The position numbers and the translations under genes are program-made. A DNA stretch of 64,000 nucleotides from Penicillium oxalicum (lineage: Eukaryota > Ascomycota > Eurotiomycetes > Eurotiales > Aspergillaceae): NCBI RefSeq assembly GCF_001723175.1, contig NC_064651.1, positions 4,030,001 to 4,094,000 of the forward strand, given 5' to 3'. Under the pieces are notes generated by a model that was not told the origin of the DNA, searched no databases, and saw only the letters and a list, made by a program, of their open reading frames with translations. How positions within the stretch are numbered: position 1 is the first letter of the stretch; each line of letters starts with the position of its first letter. This document shows positions 56,340 to 64,000 of this stretch, piece by piece.

Positions 56340-58490
56340 ATGGCGGACGAAGAAGAGCGCATCAAGGCCGAGAAGCTGGCTGCCGCTAAGAAAAGGGTAT
56401 GTCACCTTTACTTTCGAAGCTATTATTGCGACAATGAGCTGACACCTTTCTTTTCCTACCGCAGGTGGCTCAGCTTCAGAAACAAAAGAAAAAGGCCAGC
56501 AAGAAAGCAGCAAACTCTACCGAGCCCACAAAAGAGACAGACACGCCCAAAGACACAGAGCCCGCGCCTGATGCTGCGCCTGATGCTGCGCCTGAACCGG
56601 TTCCAGAAGCGGCCCCCTCGGTGGGCAGCCCGGCGGAGGAGAAACCACTAGACGAAACGCCAGCAAACACGACGACCTCAGAGCAACCAGCAGAGGAAGA
56701 AATCCGAGACGATTCGAACGAGGCGCCAGACTTGAGCGAATTGCCTACCGAGCCGATGCCCCCCGCTCCTACATTATCCGAGGGAGAGACTCAATCACCA
56801 CCTGCCCATTTAGACAATGACACCCCAAGAGCTGGTCACGCTCGCCAGCCCTCGCTGTCGATTCAGTCGAAACTACGATCCTCCTCATTCCGCAAGACAT
56901 CAATCTCTCACGGCGGCCCTTCACCACCAGCCCTAAAATCACCACCGCAGCCCTTGCCTCCTCTGACTGGAGATGGCGAGTCCGTTCACGAAGTATTCCG
57001 AAAGCAGTCAACGAAGATTGAGGAGCTGGAGGCAGATAGAAAGAGGCTGGAGAAAGAGCTATCGGATGCAACTGCTCGTTGGCGGAAGACGGAGGATCAA
57101 CTGGAGGACCTGCGGGAGGCTAGTGTTGACGGGGCAGAGCTGAAAGACAAGCTGAGACAGGCAGAGGAGAAGGCTGCAAGCATTGACGCCTTGGTAAGAT
57201 GACTTCTTCCTGCCGAGAATTTAATTGCTTCCGCGACCGCGCTGACATATTTCGATAGAAAGAGGAAATTGCCTCGCTCCAACGACAGAATTCACAGCTC
57301 CAGTCCCGCTCACATCGCAGCAATGCGAGCGTCTCAGTTCCTGCACCTTCACAATCGCCGCCGCGGATCTTGTGCGACAGCTGGAGTCCAAGTCTGCCAC
57401 AATTGAGTCCATGGAACTCGAAATTTCAAACCTGCGCGCTCAAGTAGCATCATTCACATCCTCAAGTGACACCCATGAGACACAGGTTGCTGCACTTGAA
57501 ACTAAGCTCGCAAAGACGCAAGAGACGCTTGGGAAAACTCAACGGGAACTCGATGATACGAAGCAGGCCTTGACTCGCGCCTCAGAAAAAGCCGTGAAGG
57601 AAGGGGTGGATAAGACATCTACGGAAACGCTGATCAAATCCCTTCAGCGCGAGGTCGACGAATTGAAAAACGAGAAGGTCGAGAGTGAGAAGAAAATCGA
57701 AACTTTGGACAAGAAGTTAGTGGCACTTGGGAACTTGCACAAAGAGTCAGAATCTCGACATCAGACGCGCCTGCGTGAGAGCGAAAAAGCCGAAAAAGAG
57801 ACCGCTGTGTTACGCAAAAAGCTGGCTGCCGTGGAGAATGAAAACCTCCGTCTCAATGAAGAGCTCGACCGCATGCGCAAGCGCGATGGTGGCGGTACAG
57901 ATGATGATGCACTTGATGAACTTGAAGATGAAGAGCGCCAACGCCTGGAGCGTCGCATTCGAGAACTGGAAGGCGAGAACTTTGACTTGCGTCGTGGTGT
58001 ATGGCAGGAGAGACGTTCCGAGCTGGCGGGCCATCAGCACACAGGCGATGGTCTGGCGGGCTCTGGCGACGCTGGCGTCAACGCCTTTGACGATGTCGAT
58101 CTAGTCGGAGGTCATCCCGATCATTCTCGACGCCGAAGCATGGCTATGCAGCAGCAGCATTCGTCATTCACCGACGTAATATCAAGTGGCCTTGCCGCCT
58201 TCGCGGGTGGTAATCGTGCACGGGCGGGCTCCAGCAACCCGCCGCGCCCCCACGGACCCGCTACCCATGGAAGCTTGGAGCTGCTCTCGGAGGAAAATCT
58301 GGAGGACGAATTTGACGAGGCTGAGTTTGCGCGTGCCCAGGCTGAAGAGGAGGCTCGGAAACGAGTGGAGTGGGTACGTGAGGTGAAGCGCAAGTTGCGT
58401 GACTGGCAGGGCTGGCGCTTGGATCTAGTTGACAGTCGTGCTGGTGCGGAAGGCCCAGGCTTAGCCTTGGGTCAGGTCTTTGAGGTTTAG
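56340..58490 (+). CDS. Coiled-coil, golgin-like protein with apparent 1-nt frameshift
   Basis: Long coiled-coil protein, annotated in fungi as M-protein-repeat type; a role as a Golgi tether is inferred from its shape. Exons are 56340-56396, 56465-57193 and 57259-58490. The start MADEEERIKAEKLAAAKKR is followed by a Lys-rich segment, then an acidic Pro/Glu/Ala-rich region (residues about 35-140), then long heptad repeats from about 165 to 460. A conserved C-terminal block ends RVEWVREVKRKLRDWQGWRLDL. In exon 3 the frame breaks at 57361-57367: CCGCGGATCTT would read PPRDLVRQLESK with one extra G, the expected continuation. As written, the frame changes by one base. Treating 57331-57380 as a 50-nt intron would also restore the frame, but its donor GTCTCA is poor. 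About 670 aa if corrected. Confidence 0.75.
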
Positions 58491-58791
58491 TTAGCCATCC
58501 ATCCCGGGTTTTTAGTTCCTTTCGCATGAGCCAATGACAAATACCACCAGATTCAGACTCGGGTTTCGATGCCAAAAGGCAATTGGGGGAGGGCTTTTTT
58601 TTAACATCACTTATTCATGTTATTGCGGGCATACGTTCAATCAGAAAAAGTGAGGACGGCCCGTCGAGTGTCAGGACCTCCAAACTAATTTGTACGTGCG
58701 GAGCCTCTAAAAAAATGACAGAATGCACTTGTCCTCGGTCAAATAATGGCCCAAACTTGAAGTCAATCAGAGAAGATATCAAAAACGCCTT
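58491..58791. other. Convergent 3' region
   Basis: 301 bp between the stop codons of the coiled-coil gene and erv41. Nothing else is seen. Confidence 0.5.
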
Positions 58792-60263
58792 TCAATCCGT
58801 GTAATTCTTTCCAGTCAAGACGCCCTCGGTCTGTCTCCGCCTCTTCCCCATAAACTCGCCAACCCAGCCCGAGATCTGATAGACCCATCCGCCAGTGACC
58901 AGCACGCCAGAGATAGTATTGATGACTCGGATCAAAAGACTCAGGAATCCCGTCCGCTCCTCGCTGACGAGCAGCATGATAGGTTCAATGTTATATTTGA
59001 AAAAGATTCCTGGGATCAAGTATGGGGATTCTGCCAGAGGAGTCGACTGGCTTGTAGCCGCGTATTGGTTGGTGAAAATCGCGTTGCGGTTTTTGCGGAC
59101 TGCAGGGGATGAGGGGTCGCGTGTATAAGCGTCGAATGCAGACCGGCCCTTTGTGTAGAGTGTTGGGACAACGGAGAGGAAATACTGGAATTTCTGATAG
59201 TGATTTTCGGTCTCGGCGATGGTCTTGTCGAGTGGATTCATCAGATTGGGGTAGTGAGGGCCAAAGGAGAGCTCGGTGATCATGTGGGAGAAATTGAAGA
59301 CTGTCCAAGTTTTCAAGGTTAGTAGTGCCTTCCTCGAAAGATAAGAGAAGAAGAGAGAGAAAGCAAAAAAAAGGTCGTGGGGGTAGTGTTGTGGGTGCAA
59401 TGCTGACCTTCATGCGACAGATGATCCCCCATTTCACGATATCCATGCCCGCGCGCCGTGATGTGAAAGTCGCCCTGCACCTTATTGCCTTCCAGACTAC
59501 CGAAAATCCGGCAAGCGTCCGCCTGTTCGCCCCAGCGCATTCGGGGTCCTTTGGGGAACTTGCGTCTTGGGTTGCGACGGACTTCACCAATGACATGGTG
59601 GACATGGGAATCTTCTTCCTGGGCGCTGAGTCGATCGGCTTCCTCGTGGTTCAAGGTTTGGTACTCGTGGGAGCCGTGATTCCGCTTGTCCATCCACAAT
59701 TTCCAAGAGGTATCTTCGCGCTCGAGGAGGTCGCCGGCGAGGATGCGGTCACCCGCGGCGTCTTGAATGTTGACACGGAGTGTGTCGCATGGCATGTGGA
59801 CCACAACATCCAAATTCAACTGCAGTTCGTGAGAGACACCCTTCTCCACGCTGAACTGGTGGTGTTCCGTGCCGCGCCACCATGTTTTCAGCTCGTTGAA
59901 GCTCAACAGGGTACAGATTGCCAGGATAAGCACCGTCCATTGTCCGCCGCGTGTGGTGGGTGTTGTATACGACGCCTTGGTCTTGGCTGGAAGAGGAGAG
60001 AGAAAAAGAAAGAATACAGCGTCAGTCAGACTGAATGAAATTGAGTGACAGAACACGGCGTTCAATTCACTGCCTCCCGCGTAGAGCGAGGATCGAAGAC
60101 ACTTTTAAAGGGTCTGTGGTTCCTGGGCTGTGTTGTGCTCCCGGTAGGATACGATGTGGATGAATGTCAACTTACGGAAGGCGTCAAAGGTCTTCAGTCC
60201 TGACTGATTTCCCTTGTCCCCAAAGGCGTCTTCTTCAAAGCCTTTAGGCTCATACCCATTCAT
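58792..60263 (-). CDS. erv41: Erv41/ERGIC-2, COPII vesicle cargo-receptor subunit
   Basis: With Erv46 it cycles between ER and Golgi in COPII and COPI vesicles and retrieves luminal ER proteins. Minus-strand exons are 60263-60176, 59986-59408 and 59300-58792, giving 391 aa (yeast Erv41 is 352). The family start GLKTFDAFPKTKASY is rebuilt only when exon 1 (29 codons) is joined to exon 2 across a 189-nt intron. A first membrane span follows (WTVLILAICTLLSF), then a luminal domain with NLDVVVHMPCDTLRVNIQDAAGD, CRIFGSLEGNKVQGDFHIT and FNFSHMITELSFGPHYP. The second span lies near residue 345 (GFLSLLIRVINTISGVLVTGGW) with a short cytosolic tail. PYLIPGIFFKYNIEPIML just before it is a family hallmark. 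Confidence 0.92.
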
Positions 60264-61229
60264 TTTTCAAACTGTCAACGCGACAACGACATGAAGGGAA
60301 GCAAATGGCACCCACGGTGGAAAGTTGGGGAATACTTGACGAGTGGAGCCAGGCACGCCGATAAGGCGATGTGGCCAAGTAGCCCGATTGCCGCAGCGAT
60401 CGGCCAGTTGGCAGCGCCCGAGGGGGACGATCCAGTCCGCCTCCTGCAGACCCTCGCGAATGTTGCGAATGAAACATCATTGGTGGCCATGGTGGCCATG
60501 GTGGCCAAGAAAAATCCAGCTCATTACAAAAGAACAAATCGAATCCCTTGTCTCTATACACAGGCAGCGGAGATGCTGAAGGGCCGTTGAAAAAAAAAAA
60601 AAAAGAGGAGGAAAAAAGATATGCAAGTGTTATTTGCTGATCCAGATGGGCTCTCCAAGGACACTTCCACCCGATTGGACTAGTGGGGATTTCTTCACGC
60701 AGAGATGCAACTATAGACGAAAGTATACAAGCAAGGATCCTCAAAGTCGAAAAATAAAAGTGTGAGGCCCAAAGAAAAAGATGCGAGAGAGAGTCATCAT
60801 ATCAAGAGACAGGCGATAGTAAAAGTAGGAAGGTGGATGCAATGGCCGCCGGAAATGATCATACCAGGCCCCAGATGTAAATGCTATCACAGAACATAAA
60901 ATGGGTATAGGATGCATGTCGTCCTGTTCTTCATCCTCATGGGTTCATTTCATGAACCTGACCAACATAAGCTGACATGACAAACCGACAGATGCATGAG
61001 AGAAAAGCAAACCAGAAGAACAAATCAAAACGAATACAGGCCAATTATGATTACAAGGTTTGTGCAAAGACGCAGAGAGATGGGAGGAAGAGGAAGGATG
61101 TAGTGACGGCGAGAGGGGGAAAGGCAGAAGGAAAGAAGTGAAACTGCCCATTCATGATCGAGGCGTGAGACCCAAGAAGAAAAACAAACCGCATCGGCGC
61201 AGCCCATCAACTGTTTACTTGCTTCTCTA
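60264..61229. other. Intergenic: erv41 upstream and kinase 3' region
   Basis: No gene is supported. Simple TGGCCATGG repeats occur around 60482-60505 and a run of A at 60590-60604. Both are low-complexity sequence. Confidence 0.5.
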
Positions 61230-64000
61230 TCAACGATCAGCATGATTGTCCGTATACTGTGCTTCGAGTTCTGAGCTTACCAGGCTGGTAGCCGCCGCCG
61301 CTGTCGCGAGGTCTGGCTTTCCGCTTATACTGCGTGCCGAGGCACGGGGCAAACCAGTGCCCGAGATAGTTGAGAGAGTCGAGCCGCGTTTGGCAGGGCT
61401 GCTGGGGGGTAGACCGGTCACAGTCGAGTGTCGCTTCCCGTTCATACCTTTCACGGGGGAAGTGCCGGAAGCATCGCGAGTGCGGAGATTCTTCAGGGTC
61501 CCACTGGGGGGCTCAGGGAGGGGACGAGCACTCGAGGCCGACACGCCTCGCTTGGAGGGGGTCGCGGTGGCATACACACGGGGTCGTGAAGGGGCCTTCA
61601 CGCCGGTAATAAACTCGTGCTTCAAAGCATCGTGGGGACTAAGCCGACGAGCGGGGTCCCAGCGGAGACAGCGGGAGATGAAGTCCAGGAAAGCATCATC
61701 GTCACACTTGAGAACCTGCCGGAGATCCTTGGAGCTGGGACGACGGCGTCGACCCTTGGATGACACTGTCAGGCGCGGTTTGCCAAGTGAATCGAAGAAC
61801 AGCTTCTTGCGAGTGCTCTTCTCAATCAGATGCTTCTCGGGTGGACCGAAGACTTCCATAATGCAGGCGAGCTGTTCCTGTTCGTTTTCACCCGGAAAGA
61901 TGGGATAGCCTGTGAGCAATTCGGCCAGAATACACCCAAGGCTCCACATGTCGATAGGCATGCCGTATGACATTCCCAGAATGACTTCGGGGGAGCGATA
62001 GAAACGACTTTGGATATAAGTGTAAACCTTCTCATTTTCAAAACAGCTCGAGCCAAAATCGATGACTCGAATTTCGGAATTCAATGGGTGCACAAGGAGG
62101 ATGTTCTCGGGTTTCAGGTCACAGTGAATAACTTTCTTGGCATGCAGCAACACCAGGCTACCGAGCATCTGCTTGGTGAAGCGCCGAATGAGCTTGAGCG
62201 AGAACCCGTGGAAATCGTGTGCCTTGATGAATTCGTAAAGATTCATGCCCAATAATTCAGTTGAGATGCACAGGTGTCCACGGAAGTAGAAGCTTTGGTC
62301 AAAAGCGACCACGCTGTGTCGACGCTCAGAGTCCCACTCCTTCAACTTTTTCAGGAGATTCACCTCGATGAGAGCTTGCTGATGGAATCGTTTTTTGTTG
62401 CGAATAATTTTGACTGCAACCAGCGCACCCGTCTTGTGATCAACACAACGCACGACTTGCCCGAAACTTCCCTTTCCGAGAACATCGACCACCTCATACC
62501 GATAGGCGAGGTGATCTCCGATGACAATGTTGTAGTCTCCACGATCATCGTCATACCCAAAGTTTGCCGTGGCGGAGTGCAAGTCCCCCACATGCTTCTT
62601 CGCATTCTGAGTGCCGCAAAAAAAGACATCACGGTAGTCGATAATCTCACCACGCTCAAAGATATTCAAATTGGCCATCTTGAGCGCCTGCGCAGGGCTG
62701 ACGCGATCCTTCGGCCCGGCTTTGCGGCGTAAATCGTCAAGTTTTTTTGCGGCGATTTCGAAGTCTTTCCGCTTCGCACCTAAGCGCCTCATCTCTTCGT
62801 CTGCTACAGCAATGTCTGCATCAACTCCGTGGTCCGCAGGGCGTGCATGAATGACGGTGCTTGATCGAGCAGAGCTGATGATTCTGTGAACTGGAGAGAT
62901 GTAGCTACTTGCGCGCACCTGTGAATGATCGCTGCCTGTGGACTCATTCGTGGTACTGTGCTCGAGGGTCAGACTGCGGTCGCTGCTGACGCTCGGCTTG
63001 CGAGGAGACGTCTGTTTGGTGATGCTCGAGACAGAAGACTGCCGGCGGGGCTTGAGGTACGGTGCTTTCGCGACGGGACTGCTTGAGTTCACAGACGAAA
63101 GGTTGTTCCACGTCGCAGATGCCGGCAGCTTCGGCGGGGGCATGTTGTCATACTTGAGACGGTCGCCATCCGCTTCGGACGAAAGTTGAGCTTTAGAGTT
63201 GCGTCGCAGACGAGCAACACTTAGTTTGTCTTTCAAAGAATTGGTCCCCACAGCGGTAGACTCAGGCTCGGACGGTGTGGATATCTGGGTAAGAGTCTCG
63301 GATGAAGGGCTGAAGATGGCACTCTGTGTTTGTGGCCGGGGCCCGTTGAGCTTGTATGGCTGTGAAACTTGGTCGGTGTAGTCGTTGTTGGCTTGCTGAT
63401 GAAGAGAGTTGAAATCAGAGCTGGGCTTCGGGAGGGTGGATGACGCATAAGGCGAGATATTTCGGGCTATGTTTGGCGTGTCTGCTGCCCCGAACCCTCC
63501 GGTACTGCTGGACGTGCGCAAAGCATCCGATGAAATTGAGCTAAGACCAAAGTGGGAAGTACTGCTGCGAATCTGCGTGGCAGGAACCCTCTCATCTTCT
63601 TCACGCTGCCAGAAGTTTGCCTTGGAAGCTGTCATGGGAGTACTTGGGGTCTTTGACATGATCTGGTCTAGGGGAGTTCGAGTTCCGCGTTCATCAGCTT
63701 CCCGGTCTCTCAGCGCCTCAATTTTGGTGGTCATAGGTGTGCCCAGTGGAAGCAGATTCAGAGGTGGTAGCTTCAAGGGCTGCAGTCCCTTCCGACCCAG
63801 CATAGTGGTGTTTCGTACCCTTGACTCGGGCGTCTTGGTGGCACGGGTACGTTGACCATCGGTTTTGTCATCATGAATGACGGCAGTAGTGGAATCCTCG
63901 CTTTGCGGTGCAATAGCAGTATTCCCATCCATTGGTAAACTTGACTTCCGCGGTGCAGGAAACACCGGCGCATCAAGTTCACTCTTGGGGGATTCATATG
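61230..64000 (-). CDS. pom1: DYRK-family protein kinase, Pom1 type (5' end outside window)
   Basis: Ser/Thr kinase of the DYRK group related to fission-yeast Pom1, a cortical polarity and cell-size kinase, and to its Aspergillus relative. The frame is open to the right edge, so the N-terminus is missing. The visible part has about 920 residues. A Ser/Thr-rich, probably disordered N-terminal region covers about the first 400. A DYRK-homology stretch (LNIFERGEIIDYRDVFFCGT) leads into the kinase domain with GKGSFGQVV (ATP loop), AVKII (lysine), HCDLKPEN (catalytic loop; Cys in place of Arg, as in DYRKs), DFGSSC and the activation segment YTYIQSRFYRSPEV, with the YxY tyrosine autophosphorylated in DYRKs. 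A basic linker GRRRRPSSKD and a Pro/Ser-rich tail follow. No intron is visible. All catalytic residues are present. Confidence 0.9.
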   Translation of the reverse strand, partial: YESPKSELDAPVFPAPRKSSLPMDGNTAIAPQSEDSTTAVIHDDKTDGQRTRATKTPESRVRNTTMLGRKGLQPLKLPPLNLLPLGTPMTTKIEALRDREADERGTRTPLDQIMSKTPSTPMTASKANFWQREEDERVPATQIRSSTSHFGLSSISSDALRTSSSTGGFGAADTPNIARNISPYASSTLPKPSSDFNSLHQQANNDYTDQVSQPYKLNGPRPQTQSAIFSPSSETLTQISTPSEPESTAVGTNSLKDKLSVARLRRNSKAQLSSEADGDRLKYDNMPPPKLPASATWNNLSSVNSSSPVAKAPYLKPRRQSSVSSITKQTSPRKPSVSSDRSLTLEHSTTNESTGSDHSQVRASSYISPVHRIISSARSSTVIHARPADHGVDADIAVADEEMRRLGAKRKDFEIAAKKLDDLRRKAGPKDRVSPAQALKMANLNIFERGEIIDYRDVFFCGTQNAKKHVGDLHSATANFGYDDDRGDYNIVIGDHLAYRYEVVDVLGKGSFGQVVRCVDHKTGALVAVKIIRNKKRFHQQALIEVNLLKKLKEWDSERRHSVVAFDQSFYFRGHLCISTELLGMNLYEFIKAHDFHGFSLKLIRRFTKQMLGSLVLLHAKKVIHCDLKPENILLVHPLNSEIRVIDFGSSCFENEKVYTYIQSRFYRSPEVILGMSYGMPIDMWSLGCILAELLTGYPIFPGENEQEQLACIMEVFGPPEKHLIEKSTRKKLFFDSLGKPRLTVSSKGRRRRPSSKDLRQVLKCDDDAFLDFISRCLRWDPARRLSPHDALKHEFITGVKAPSRPRVYATATPSKRGVSASSARPLPEPPSGTLKNLRTRDASGTSPVKGMNGKRHSTVTGLPPSSPAKRGSTLSTISGTGLPRASARSISGKPDLATAAAATSLVSSELEAQYTDNHADR

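Noticed and set aside
59325..60038. 237-codon plus-strand frame opposite erv41
   Set aside because: Antisense shadow of the well-supported Erv41 exons.

Overview
The window is nuclear DNA of a filamentous ascomycete, most likely an Aspergillus/Penicillium-type member of the Eurotiales. The evidence is short GT-AG introns (mostly 50-120 nt) with CTRAC/GCTAAC-like branch sites, pyrimidine-rich promoters, and protein families typical of that group: a GapA-like RasGAP, an Nce102-like MARVEL protein, a small hydrophobin-like protein, a fungal acid sphingomyelinase, phenolic acid decarboxylase and a Pom1-type DYRK kinase. No bacterial operon, CRISPR array or rRNA gene is visible. The species cannot be fixed from sequence alone.

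Layout. 1-13.4 kb is a housekeeping block: RasGAP (+), Sec14 (+), kinetochore Mis14/Nsl1 (-), a dysferlin-domain Mug65-like protein (+) and an Nce102-like protein (-). 14.5-23.1 kb holds tRNA-Ile(AAU), acid sphingomyelinase (-), an intron-containing tRNA probably for Ile(UAU), a hydrophobin-like protein (+), phenolic acid decarboxylase (+) and an unrecognised secreted protein (-). A desert of about 5 kb follows. 28-41.7 kb carries a PRELI/Ups1-like protein (-), an MFS phosphate transporter (-), a mitochondrial PPR-like protein (-), AP-1 sigma (+) and Maf1 (+). 41.7-56.1 kb is an accessory, relic-rich island. It contains short subterminal-type repeats, a tRNA-Arg-like relic, a broken L-asparaginase II gene, a small three-exon secreted cysteine-rich (antifungal-protein-like) gene, a broken short-chain dehydrogenase fragment, an M61/PDZ peptidase gene and a decayed Ty1/copia retrotransposon. 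56.3-64 kb returns to housekeeping genes: a golgin-like coiled-coil protein (+), Erv41 (-) and a DYRK/Pom1 kinase (-) that runs off the right edge.

The genes are monocistronic and not one pathway, but several share cell biology. Sec14, AP-1 sigma, Erv41 and the golgin-like protein belong to ER-Golgi-endosome traffic. RasGAP and Pom1-type kinase belong to polarity signalling. The Nce102-like protein and acid sphingomyelinase touch sphingolipid and plasma-membrane biology. Maf1 controls RNA polymerase III, which makes the two tRNAs here.

The most notable observations are the small three-exon cysteine-rich secreted peptide gene, which no single long reading frame reveals; two apparent frameshifts in otherwise intact conserved genes (a 5-nt tandem duplication in the RasGAP and a 1-nt loss in the coiled-coil gene); RIP-like nonsense changes in the island relics; and initiator microexons of 6 and 11 nt in maf1 and aps1. 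I found no convincing new multi-gene system.
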